From Pocillopora verrucosa (lineage: Eukaryota > Cnidaria > Anthozoa > Scleractinia > Pocilloporidae): 64,000 bases of DNA. The DNA lies in the NCBI RefSeq assembly GCF_036669915.1, contig NC_089314.1, positions 1,550,970-1,614,969 on the forward strand, read 5' to 3'. The translations under genes were made by a program, and so were the position numbers. Positions 1 through 12,300 of the stretch are shown piece by piece (the first letter of the stretch is position 1; every line of letters begins with the position of its first letter). A model generated the notes under the pieces. That model ran no database searches, had not been told where the DNA came from, and saw only the letters and a list, made by a program, of their open reading frames with translations.

Positions 1-3000
1 TTCATGAGCTATCAAATTGCTGTAGAGCTTACCAATAAATCCTAAAAGATCTCTGAAAATACTGGTACCAAATCTGAAAGGAAGTAGTGGAAGTGACAAG
101 AACCAAACAAGCCATCCCTAAGAAATAAATGGAAATTGACAAAATATTACCATACCATTGACTTAAATTTCATTAAAAATACAATGCTAAACATGTAAGA
201 AAAGGAGACAGTGAAACCTTGAGCAGACATGCACAAGACTCTAACTTCAGCAAACCCTTTGACTCCCAAGATCTCATTAGTAATTCTCCTTACTGTCTGC
301 CATACAGTTCTTGTGATGTTAAATTTGAGAAATTGGTTTTGGATCAACTTATAATCCCCTGATTGATATTTTTCTTTAATCTCATCACTTGTCTTCTTGA
401 TATTGTATTGATATTGTAAAGAGAAATTCTGTCTTGGTCACTCATGGGAGTTCAAGGGTTAACTTTCTACCAGGTGTTTCTTTAAACTGTTGTTGATAAG
501 TACTCAGTTGTCATTAATTGTTAACCCTCAAAAGGAACAGAGTGATCATTTGGTAACCTTTTCAATCAAGCCATTTCAGGATTATAGAATTACACTTACT
601 TGCTGAAATTAGCATTCTGAAAGCAAAAGATGTGATCTTTAACTACAGCAATTGCATAAATATCAAACTTAAATCTGTCACTACACTCTCGGCATGGAGA
701 CTGTTTAATAAGGGTTTAGGGTTGTCAAAAAAATTTTTAAGTGACCATTTTGTGATACAAAGCAGTAATTGCATAAATATCACACTCAAATCTGTCATAA
801 TACTCTTTGCCAGGGAAATGTTTAATAAGTGTTCAGGGTTGTCAAAAAGTTTGTGAGTAACCATTTTGTGATACAAGCAGTAATTGCATAAATATCAAAC
901 TCAAATCTGTCATAATACTCTTGACATAGGAACTGTTTAATAAGTGTTCAGGATTGTCAAAATAGTTTTTAATAACCATTTTGTGATACAAACTAGACCC
1001 TGTGAGCAGGGTAACTGGGATACCTGGATGGTACTGGATCCTTGGAATCAAGTGTAGTGATACTACGGGTGTCGGATTAGTATACTGAAATAGTGAGCTC
1101 AAGTCTGGCTAAGGGCATACACCTATTTCAAAACATAGGCACGCTATGCATGCAAGAGTTATTTTTTGTAGGGTGGGTGGATTACTTGTGGTCTACATTC
1201 TTACAAAAGGAAAGAAGAGTATTAACGTGGAAAAGAACGAAAATGTCGAATTACCTCACACACAGGTATTTTGTGGTAGATTATGTATGTTGTGCGAATA
1301 AATGTAACCAAAAATAAACTGTATTGGTGCCACAGATACCTGTTAGTACAAAATGCAGACAGCAGACCGGATACAAAATATAGACTGGAGATTGCAGACT
1401 GAGAATCTGAAGAGTTTTTACGTCTGGTAAATAATAACATGTCATCTTACAGCTTACCAAGCGTCACGCAATCGCTTTTCCTCGATCAGCCTTCACGATT
1501 ATTTGCACTATTGTGGAAAATTCCTGGCCCATTTCTTGATGAAAATCGATCGTAATATAATTTTAAGCCTTCAATATACTCTTCCTATTTTGTGCGCGAG
1601 TTGGTTTGTGTGATGTCTGTACAGATTTTACCAACGTAATAAAAGTAGATGATGTGAATAACAGTGATGGTAAAGCAAGCTTAAAACGGCAGAAATCACC
1701 AGAAACTACAACGGATACACAGTTCGCGACTCAACCCGGTCCAAAATTACTGCTCAATAACATCTTTTAGTGTGGACTGGCCGCGAACAATACGACTTGT
1801 GTATGCGTCTGCAAGTATTTCAAGCGTTTGCGCTATAACGCTTAAGGTCATCGTAATCCAAACACGTTGAAATACAAAGCGACCGACAAAAGAAAATCTC
1901 GTGCTCGTCATGTGACCCGGACCTGTCCGTGCATGACAACGTCAATCATCATCAAGATAACACGTGATCAGCATGTGAACATCTTCACTCTCATTGGATC
2001 ACATTGGATCACAGTTAGTTGTCATGGTGTTGAGGGCCCAATGACCTCTGGGTACTATTGCGCAATTTTTCCATTTTGTGGCGGAGGAAAAAAAAAAAAA
2101 AAAAGACGACAAAAAAACAAAGGCATTTTATGACTGGGCTACCACAGGTATCCCAGTAAAAAGGTGGCACAATCTGATGTTTCCATGCAGAAAATTGAGT
2201 CACAAATATTCAGAATAACTAGCCCTTCAGAGTAGACTATGAAATGTGCCTGTTGCCAGCTTACTTTTAAAACCCTGGATGTTTCACCATAAAGAAGGAT
2301 GATAGACAACATGATACAGGATACAACTAACCTGATTTTGCCTCTGAGCCACTGTTGTTGTTGTTGTTCCTGTAGCTGGTGTTGTCGTTGTGGCTGTTGT
2401 AGTTGTGGAGATCTGGTTTTGTATTGCTGCAATTCCATTTGCCATATTATCCACATCGTCTTCATCACTAGCTTCAAATGTATTCTCCAGTGGGTGAAAC
2501 ACTGGTTGAGAACCTTCTGCCTCATTCAGTGTATCCTGTACTGCTGTCTGTTAAGTAAAGCAAAAATTTATTAACAAAACTAAATAATGAATGAAACTCT
2601 TTCCTCTAAAGACTTAAGCATGCTTTGATCTGGTGTTTCACCAAAAATACTTTAATACTTGTGACATTAATTAAATTATAATCTCAGACAAAACCTCCTA
2701 AGGCAAAGTTGAACTTTGAACTTTAAAACAATTACAAGATTCAAATCTCTTACAAATGCTTCTCTCCTACATTTTAAAATCTAAATTTACTCTGTAATAA
2801 GTTATTGTTATATTGTTATGTGAGGAAAACACCCTGGTTTTACCCAAGGCAAAGTAATTAGATACTTTTTGTAAGAGAAATGCCTGAATAATACTTTATG
2901 AATCCACTGCTTCATCCAACACTGGTTAACTGGTGAATGGAAACTCTTTTCAAAAACATACAAATAATAAACGTTTATCCAGTAGATAACAGTTTCCATC

Positions 3001-3661
3001 TTTTCAAAAACCAAATAACTGTGTTTCGTGAAGAAAACATGTAATGTGCCTAAAAATTTGTCATGTTTTCTTCATTTAACATTTCTCGATTGCTGCTCAA
3101 GGTGAGGAAACAAAAACGAAGCAACAGAAATGTTGCAATACGCTATTGCATATTCAATTAGCCGACGATTGTTTAGATCGTTATTCCCAGAGGCAATCTT
3201 CCCCAAAATCAATCATTAAATAAATAAGCTATAGTTAAGCTTAACGTTGGCTAAAAAGAAATGCATGTACATATTACATTTAGTTCTCATTTTCACTTTC
3301 CATTCAAACGAACTAGTAATGTTTAACTGCAATATACGTAAATTGTAACTAATTTAGGAAAAAGAAATCACAAAACATTGGATACCAATATTTTTTCTTT
3401 TAGTCAAAATGGGTGTAGCTAAAAACAGAAAAAAAATAGGTTCATGAACCGTAAAGTTATTCACCTCGATATCCCAGTTGTGTTGTTCGAGAACAATTCT
3501 ACACTTTTCAATATCGTCATAACCCGTTATATCCTGCAAGGAGAAAACACAATAAGTATTCCCTACATTTTCACCAGACAAAGGAATACAACGATCATTG
3601 CAACCTGAAACTGGGCTAAAATCTCTGTTTGAATGGCAGAGCTACTGTATCCTTCCGCCAT
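1..3661 (-). CDS. FAF2: FAF2 (UBXD8), 5' half, truncated by the window edge
   Basis: FAF2 is a hairpin-anchored ER and lipid-droplet protein that recruits the p97/VCP ATPase for ER-associated degradation. Four exons are visible, all phase 0: 3605-3661 (start), 3465-3533, 2332-2547, and 1-117. Exons 1-3 encode a UBA domain; the stretch reading DITGYDD then LEQHNWDIE then AVQDTLNEAEG follows the FAF2 UBA almost residue for residue. A Thr-rich linker (2332-2440) follows. Exon 4 gives GWLVWFLSLPLLPFRFG, the FAF2 membrane hairpin start (family GW..LIMLPFRF). The UAS thioredoxin-like and UBX domains must lie to the left, outside the window. The start at 3661 is preferred over an in-frame ATG at 3745 because its spacing to the UBA fits the family. 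The gene is head to head with the small gene at 3970. Confidence 0.85.
253..462. mobile_element. Short TIR (MITE-like) element, copy A
   Basis: The unit is about 210 bp. It begins AACCCTTTGACTCCC and ends with an approximate inverse, GGGAGTTCAAGGGTTAA. The interior (ATCTCATTAGTAATTCTCC, then GATATTGTATTGATATTGTA, then AGAAATTCTGTCTTGGTCA) recurs at 16384-16596, 26996-27204 and, truncated, 40195-40250. It has no coding capacity, so it is non-autonomous. Confidence 0.75.
646..992. repeat. Three-copy tandem repeat, about 115-117 bp unit
   Basis: Three diverged units start at 646, 763 and 878, each opening CAG(C/T)AATTGCATAAATATCA and closing CCATTTTGTGATACAA. Short ORFs on both strands here are by-products of the periodicity. 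It lies inside a FAF2 intron. Confidence 0.85.
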
Positions 3662-3969
3662 CTTGCCTAAATTACCCACACTTCCCCACAAGATGGAGTT
3701 TCTTTCAGCCTCGATCCCAAGATCGTTCTCTATCAGGGTAGGCATCTTATGGGGGCAAGTTAACGTTACGAAGCTCGCAATCGCTTATTCCAATGACCAT
3801 GTTTGATTTGGAGGTAGAATGAATGGAGGGGGAAGGGGTGGGAAAAGACGATAAGGTTGCGAAATATTCATTGCCCCACCTCTCCCAACTCCTTCTTTTT
3901 GACCGTCACTCACCCCCTTGGTACAGATTTCTTTCTCTCCCCAGCCCTCCGCTGTTGTAAAAATTAAAG
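3662..3969. promoter_or_regulatory. Shared head-to-head promoter region, FAF2 / small mitochondrial gene
   Basis: Only 308 bp separate the FAF2 start codon (minus strand) from the start codon of the small plus-strand gene. No TATA box is evident. A bidirectional promoter is inferred from the spacing alone. Confidence 0.45.
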
Positions 3970-4387
3970 ATGGCTGCCACAGTTCTTGCCAAGTTAATTC
4001 AGAGCACTCGCCCGGTCACTCGTCTGCCACCATTACGCCTGCTCTGCAGGCTAAAGTCACCTAGGTAAGTTTCGGTGCTCGCCAATAACGCGCGTAATAC
4101 GTGTGAAAAAGACCGCCCGTTGAATAACCGAATCACCGTCTGTCGAAGGAAAGTTTTGGAAACCAGCCTAGATAATAATTTCTCCAAAACCCGTACGTTT
4201 CGGGAATGTTTCATTTTTGGCGACAAAAATTACTTCCTAGAAACACTATCAAAAAATGGTAGTTTTCCGTTCTTCTAGAGAATCAGTATACCCTACTTAT
4301 GCCGAGCGTGCATACCATCGCGAGACGTGCCAGCCTAAAAAAGATTGGACCATGCTTCAGGGGATACTGGACAACGGCAAAATGTAA
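3970..4387 (+). CDS. Small two-exon gene, predicted mitochondrial protein of 67 aa
   Basis: Exon 1 is 3970-4064, ending AG|GTAAGT. Exon 2 is 4279-4387, after a pyrimidine-rich TTCTTCTAG acceptor. Phases match (2 then 1) and the joined frame runs from ATG to TAA for 67 codons. The first 32 residues (MAATVLAKLIQST, then Arg/Leu-rich with no acidic residue) look like a cleavable mitochondrial presequence. The rest is a short polar segment (ESVYPTYAERAYHRE, then KKDWTMLQGILDNGKM) with no membrane helix. I cannot assign a family. GTAAAT at the end of exon 2 could be a further donor, in which case the protein continues. Head-to-head placement with FAF2 supports a real promoter. Confidence 0.5.
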
Positions 4388-5458
4388 ATATCAGCAAAGG
4401 GTAACTTATAAATAGGCTACCCCGTCGCAAGGATCATGTGTAAAACAATTAAGGAAAGGTGAAATATCGGACTGGTCAGTGGAGCTTGAGAGAGACAAAA
4501 GGAGATCTTGCCCTTCTCGATTGTATAATTTTTTCTTTCTCTTCATTTTATCACTCATACAAGGGCTTCTTGACACAATTATTTCATAGGTGGTGCTCAA
4601 AGATTATACAGCTCTGCTCTCATGACTTAGGGATGAGTTTCACGTCAGTTTATGTCTGCCACGAGTCTCTCACGCTAGGACAAAATTGTTTTCGCTATTG
4701 TAAATACGACTGAACGAAAAATGCGTAGGAAAGGAGTAAAAAAGAAAAATACTGATGTGGTGAAACAGACCAAACCCATACGATAGAAAAAAGGTAAAGG
4801 AAAATTGGGAGAGGTATTGCACTTACCCAAAGTGACGTCTGTCTGAACCAGAGGGGCTGCTTATGCCTTAATATTCAAATTCAATCAGCAAACAACTGCT
4901 CTCCTCTAAACTGCTGAAGAGCACTGCTGAACAGCAAGAGAGTTGGGTTTTACCTCGCTACTTTTACCTATGAGAAATTAATTTCGAGAAACGCGACACC
5001 AAGACGCATAAAATCACGAAAAGAGGCGACAAGGTTTGGTATGGTAGCATTATTTAATCTTTCTTATCTCTAAGTCTGTGCTGAAAGATCAAGATATTTC
5101 TGTGTATACTGTCGACTATTGTAAATTTGAAAGATGAAAACTGTGCAGGTTTGTTAGCATTGTTTCAAGATAATTAAATGCGCTAGCAGAGAAGAAATGC
5201 GGCGAGATTTTCATTAATATCTACTTTACTGTCCTAATATCCAAATATGAATGTTTCTTTATTCTTCTTGTTAAATAACGCCAAATTGATCTTTTGGAAA
5301 GTTTTTTTTGCATTTAATTGTTGTGAGCAGGGGTTTTCTCCGCTCTCTATTGTCCCCATTGTCCCCTTTGACCCAAGTTCCAGGGACCACTTCCAAATAA
5401 GGATATGTCGTTCTTTTAAATAAATAGTGCGGGGGGTCTGGGTGCGTGCGCACTCAAC
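4388..5458. other. Spacer before the PUR gene
   Basis: About 1.07 kb with no supported exon. It should contain the 3' UTR of the small gene and the promoter and 5' UTR of the PUR gene. No TATA box or repeat was recognised. Confidence 0.5.
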
Positions 5459-8400
5459 ATGGCTGGTGCCGAGCACGGGAACACCGAGGCTGATGTAGGA
5501 GAAGGAAGAATGGCTGCTAGTGAGGGAGCGAACGGAGGGGAATATGCGGATGAAGGACAAGATGGTCGAGGTAAAAAAATATTTACGAAGCCACTCATAT
5601 TTGTATTGTATTTTTTAGGGGGTTCAGCCTGGAGCGGTCGCGAAGAGACGGAGAAAAAAATTGTTTTTAAGATGCATATCCTGACAGCTTTCGAAGGCCC
5701 TTCAACCTCCGGTCGCTAAGTCTTCCCCTTTGTGCCGCTTATTTTTTTCACCAAATGTTTCTGACATTGAGTTTTTCTTCCGCCAGGCGACACTGAACTT
5801 TTCAGCAAGTCGCTGAAAATCCAATCTAAACGTTTTTACGTGGATGTGAAGCAAAATCGTCGTGGCAAGTTCATCAAAATTGCAGAGGTTAGTCGTGAAA
5901 CAATAAAATCCTCTAGCCGGCAGCGAAGGAAGACATTTGCACCTTCGCTGAAGCTTTACCGAGCCGCGGGTTTTAACTAGGTAATGTCCTCTTCTCGGGA
6001 AAACCGTAAACAAGCTACCGTGATGGTTTGAGTGGGCTGTCTTTGGCTGTCTCTGCATTTATTTATTACAACTGGATTGGCGCAACGGAAAGGTGTGAAG
6101 CGGTGGAGAGTAAAATATCCGCGAGAGAAAAAAGCCCAAACCTAGCAGGGTGTCTCTACCACTCTCTCGGTTTTTAGAACACCTTACATGCAATTATTAA
6201 GCGTTCACTTAAGTAAGCCTGTCATGAGTTGATAATTTTCGAATCAGTCTGTAGTCTTGCGAATTCGCGGACAATTTTTTTTGGTCGAGTTGAATTTAAA
6301 TGGCCGGGACTTCCTGTAGAGTCATAAATAAGGTATGCAGACAAAATGTACTGCTATTTGTTACTCGTGCTATGAAGATTTGCTGTTTCTTGCATTCGCA
6401 CTTAATTTCTGTTCGGAACAAAAACTTTTGTATCCAGTCTTCAAGTGCAGGAAATATTTTATTCTCGAAAAGAAAGACAGTGTTTTGATATTACGATAAA
6501 AATCACCGATTATCAATTATTCAGCTGTATTGGCAGGCCGCTAGCATGTTCTGCTATTGTAGTTAGCATTTCCACGTTTTTATTTGTCCACTTTAAGAAC
6601 CAAATCAGCAAGTTCTTTTGAACTATCTTTTTCTGAAATAAAAAGCAGGAAAATAAAGTAAGAAAATCAGGTTGACTGTTTTGATTTAGATATGTTTTTT
6701 CATGCATAAAATCTTGCCGGCTGACAAAACGTTTTCAGGAACTAATTATGTAAATTTTTTTGCTATTGTGATTTTCCTGAATTCTTAGGGTTGTCGTATT
6801 TTGGTACAAACCAGGAGTGAAATATGTTCTCTTGCCGTCATCCACAATAACTGTTTACTTTGATTGAGGCTGTCTTCGTTGGTCGATCATCAACAAGTTA
6901 TGTTACGACAAAATATTAGCTCGTACAATTTGCACGCTTTTATAATTTGACATGCTACGATTTCATTTTTTTTTTTGTATTGTCGTCTGAAGTTTTGATT
7001 TTAGTGTTTGCCTGTTGGAAAGAAGGCCAAAATCGATTTATCTACAGAGATAAAATGGCATTTTACAGAAAATAAAAATCCAGATTCCGGTAAACAGTTG
7101 TGTAATGCCTTCACTGCATAGCGAAACTGATATGAATATTATGTTAGAGGTTTACGTCCATTGCTCATTTTTCCGTTCGAATAATCAGATGAAAGGAATT
7201 GCCTTATTTTCTGATAGGTTAGGCTCAGTCAAATCAAATGTAATCAGTCAATTGTAATTTGTCAAAGTTTCGCACTCATCTAGATAGCTTTCACATAATC
7301 ATCATTGCTAAGATATTCAAGTCTGTGTTATGGATTGTCTGGAACTTAAGGTAAAAGAACAAAGGAAAAGAACCATAAAGGATTATGTATTAAATTATTC
7401 ATGAGTGTTTACAATATGACTAGTATATTGAAACACCTGAAGGAATTGTTTTAGACATTTAATCTGCCACAAGCTTGTGTGGCCAAATTTATTGCATAGC
7501 TTTACCTTTACTTTGTGGCATATTAGAAGATATTTAAATTTTCCATGCTAAATTGTTCCTTTTTTTTTTTTTTTGAGTGAGCCCTCTTGCCTTAATTGTA
7601 AACTCATTGAACTTCCCTTGTACATTGGTTTCAATGAAAAAAAAAATTGAATTTTTTGTCTTGAAGGTACCCAAGTGATAGAACTGGGGCTATGTATGTG
7701 TATGCATTTTCTCAGGTGTTGTGTGCTAGTGATCTGAGCGGGGTGATACTGATTAAGACAATAACGATTGTCTAAACTATCACATATGTGTATGTCTTCA
7801 ATTCTAGGTGACTAATAGTGCATATTTATCAAATCTTTGGCACTTGGTGTGAAGAATAAATTTCTGTGCCTTATGAAAACCATGTTTGAGGGATATGTTG
7901 AGAGTTTTTGATACAGGAAAATGCATGACAACTGTGCAAAGCTGCTGGGGTTAGAGCATTGTTTTGAAGGAAAGGTTGGATCTGTAAAATAAGTATTGTC
8001 ATGATAATCATCTATCAGACTGTAAAGATCAAGAGCATAAAGCTACATGATGCTTACTCATACTTGTAAGGACAAAAATAGAAATAATTATATCAAAATG
8101 TCATTAGAAATTGAAAGGATGCTTTCCTCTGACAGAGTTTTTTATGAACTGTTTTAGCAGGAGTACAGTGTGTCTATGTGTACATGAAAAAGGTACATGT
8201 CATTCAGGTTATTGAGTTTTATTCAGAGAATTGTATATACATATAGTTGCCGGAGAAATCTCCAGTCTTTAATTTACTGGTTGGTCACCGCCCACACACT
8301 GTAAATATTCTTGTAACAGAGGTCATTAATACTTGGTGTCCAGATATATTGGTGTCTTGGTAACTTCAGTCTTTTTGAGTTTATTTTTTTTTTTATCAAA

Positions 8401-9264
8401 GAAAAAGTTATATTAGCTTGTAGAGTGGTATGTTGCTCACACCAATCAGATCACCGCATTAGGTTATGTATCTTGCACCAATCAGATTGCTGCATTAGGG
8501 TATGTATCCCACAGCAATGATGTCACAGAATTTGGATATCATGCACCAGTCATAGCATTTGGGGTTTTTTTTTTTTCAATGATGTCATGGAATCAAGGGG
8601 CTGTGCACAAAAAATGACATTAACCAGAAATTTTGGGCCCATTTGATAAGTGTTATGATTGTGGCCTTTGCAAGAGCCTCGTCAAGTGAGGTCAAGATTT
8701 ATTGCAATATGAAAGGTTTGCATTTAATTTTATTTTATTACTTTTAAACATTTTTTCCTGCTCCTTTTCCCACAACACACATGCCAAACAACTGACATTC
8801 CATCACGTACTATGAAAACAACGTCCAAAGTCCAATCAGAACATACCTAATCATTGTACCACATGAACATTAGGCAATTTTTCAAGTGCTTGAATGGTAT
8901 TGCACCAATCAAATTCCATTTAGCTAAATTAGACTTTGCTCCATCACATGCCATTTCCTTGTAAACAACCTGCATTTTATTACGTATTCTAACTGCACTA
9001 TCCAACTCCACTGAAAAAAATTAACATGAAACTTTATACTGCTGATAGAGAATTTTCCATGCATTTTTCCATGTTTTGACTTTTTCTACAAATAAATTCA
9101 CTTTTAGCTACCTTGGGATTAAACCAATAGCATGTTAATTCCTTTTAAACAACCTGCATGTGATCATGTATTTCACACAGAGGGCAAAGTCCAGATAGGC
9201 AACAACTACAATGAGAACTACAGGTTCTACCAGTAATTGTGTTATCCAATAAAGTCATTATTAA

Positions 9265-9301
<37 letters not shown>

Positions 9302-12300
9302 CAAGGAGCCCTATTTGAAATATTATCCTTACTCTTGTTCAGTGTATCTTCCATTATATGAGACTACAATGTATCTTTGGTTAGGGTCTATTGGAGATAC
9401 CTCAGTTTCAGTCTGCTTTTTGCAATGAAATTACATGGAATTATAATTTTGAGGCGATTAACTAGAGACAAATAATTTTGATTTTGTTTCTGCTGAGGAA
9501 CGGCTGTAAGCATAGTCTCTTTTGTAATCGTTATTTGGTCACGTCATGCAATAACTCTTAAAGAGGGCTCTGTGAGACGAGACCAAACATTGGCTGCAAA
9601 GGAGACTACAGTAAGCGCGGCACTGATGCATTTTATTTTTGCGCAGAAATAGTTTAAAAACAGAGACAATAGACCAGATAATACCTGTGTGGGTTTAGAT
9701 TGTTTTTTCTCTTTCTCTTGAAGTGAAGTAATGCAATATTTTTGTTCTTTTGAAAGTTGTGAAAACATTGGGAACACAAAGTGTCCCATTTTGACCTACC
9801 CGGCCAAAAAATAACTCTTGTATGCTATGCATACCTAAAGTATGTTTAAAATGATACCTTTATCATTTTTTGTTGCTTGTTTTCTATTCAGGTTATTTTC
9901 TCTATCATGTTCCTGTTACTTTCTTGGCTTTGAATGTTTTTGACACCAATTTGTCCTCTGATTGTGACAAACAACCGTAAAATTGGAATTTTACTGACTT
10001 GTATCGGCACCTTCTCAATTCTTACCCAGATATTTATAGTAAAAATTACGAGGCCTTAAATGCACATGCACATATTAAAGTTTGAGGAAAAAGTAGCGTC
10101 ATCTTTCCCATGTAAATGCTGCCGCTTATTGTTGGCTCCTATGCTTGAAAACATTAAGTTAGTTTTTTCCATTTTTAAAAGTCTCTGCTATGTTCAAAAG
10201 TCCTGTTAAGAAAAAAGCAGTTGATGAATTAAATTAGGGGTGGAATAGTAAGTATTCCAGGAACATAGTGACAAAGGATTGGATTGATTGCTAAGAAATT
10301 AAGCTACTGGCTGAAATTTCAAGTAAGGTAGCATAAAGGTGGCACCCTAAAGAAGGTGCTTTGTGTGCAATTGAGAAACCCAGCCTGCCAATGACATTTC
10401 ATACCCAGCTTCCTGTTCAAAAAATGGTGAATGTAAGAAGTAAAAAAAAATGACTACAAACAAGCACTCAGAGCAACATATTATTTCAATTCTGTTACTT
10501 TTGGTAGCATAATGTATGCTCAGGTTAATGTATATGAGTACCAAGGCCTGCATATCCCTCACATCTTATATTTTGATAGGTTTCTGTCAACCGCTCTGGT
10601 AAGAGCAAGGTGATATTCACTATGGGTGTGGCGCGGGATTTCTGTACCAAGCTGACGTCCTTTGCAAATTTTCTTGCTCAGGGTAAGGGATGTCTTTTTG
10701 CAAATGACTTTTCCTTGGACTGTGAAATAAAGATTGAGAGTATTCTTATGGCAATCGTCGAACTTTTTTTTGCATGACAAAATTTGGTGAGAAGATTTTC
10801 AAAGTATTGATTAGTTTGTTCTGGACTGGAAGAATTTATTTGCGGGGCTTATCACTTTTCTTTTCTTTTTAAATTTTATCTATTTTTATTTAACTTTTCT
10901 TCTGTTATCTTGATTTCAGCACCAAAACGTGATGAGGAATCAGAGGAATCTGGCAATTTGATGAGGTACATGTAGAAGGAGTGGTTAACAACTGCTTCAC
11001 TAAGTAGAGGTTGGGTGCCTGAAACACAAAGGAGCTTCCACTATTGGCAGCAGCCAGCTCCTAGATGGAGACTTCTCCCATGGCTGTCAAATCCTGGCAA
11101 CCCAGTTAAGAGCCTATGGCACCCGTCACACTGAATAAACAGTGGGAAGAGGGAGGGAAGGGGTGGGGAAAACTGCTGGGATGACAAGCTGATACTCTTC
11201 ACAACACTGCAAGTTCACACTCAGAGCACACGCAATAACACCTCAAACAAACAGCACATGAAATTCTGACACGTGCACATATGCAAAAAACCTCTGACTA
11301 TCACAAAACACTGATGTTCTTTGTCGTTAACTCTGTTAAATTGCATTTATTTTATGTCATTATTCTGTCTGAATAGCTTTTGCCACTCAAATAATTTCAT
11401 TATTGCTCCAGAATGTGTTTTTCAATAACCACATTTTTGTTTGCCAAGCTCTGTGAATTCCTTGAACTCCCTCTCTCTGAACGCCTTTGATTATTCCACT
11501 TTTGTCTGGAATATTATATTCAGGACACACAATGGGCTGCAGGTTAATGTGAAAAACTGCATGGACCAAGCCACTACTATATTTTGTTTTGTTTGACATG
11601 GAAAATTACAGTGTATTGTGAAAATGTTTTGACAGAATATTTTTAATCTCAACATGTCAGAAATTCAGACTATTCGAAATTAGTGATAGTAGTTTGTTTT
11701 GGAAGCAGCACATGCAAAGCACTTTTAACAGTGATGTGTTGCAGCAATTTGCTGCCTGAAGTGTGTCTTGGGCCATGAGAATTAAATTACAATAGTCACC
11801 AGTGCCTTGAAGGGTTTCAATATTTTCCAGAACCAAGTGATTTTCATAATCAGCTTCATTAATCAGACATTACATTTTTTGGTTGTATTTTGTAGTGAAA
11901 GTATCAGAGGTCCAAATAACAGAATGTATTATCTGGACCTTAAAGAAAACAACAGAGGAAAGTTCCTCAAGGTCTGTGTTGGGACTTGCTTTTAATTCTT
12001 TCCAATTTCTTCTAAATGATTAAGTTGTTTCATAGGTATTCATGTAGTGCAACATCCTCTTGAATCACATGATACTTTATTTTGAGGAACAAGTCGTGAC
12101 TGTAATGTATTCCTTGACATTTTTCACAGACCTTTGATACTCATATTAGGATTTCACCATTAGTGTGCAATACTACTCAACAGTTAGAAGGGGCACCGAG
12201 GTTTTCTTTTGGTAATGTTGTTTTAAGAGAATTTTGTAGAGAAGCATGGGAATAACTCAGGCAATGGACATTTAGCAAGAGATATCTGCAGAGCAGTCTG

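Larger units (their letters stand above)
118..2331 (-). other. FAF2 intron 3 with repeats
   Basis: This 2.2 kb intron lies between the UBA/linker exon and the hairpin exon. It holds one copy of the TIR element (253-462) and a three-unit tandem repeat (646-992). An A-rich run lies near 2090-2104. No conserved exon was seen in it. Confidence 0.6.

Noticed and set aside
2299..2574. Cys-rich plus-strand ORF
   Set aside because: It is the antisense of the Thr-rich linker exon of FAF2 (repeated GTTGTT gives Cys/Cys in the wrong frame).
4459..4713. 84-codon plus-strand ORF downstream of the small mitochondrial gene
   Set aside because: No ATG-proximal splice link, no domain, and a Cys/Phe/Ser-rich translation typical of non-coding AT-rich DNA.
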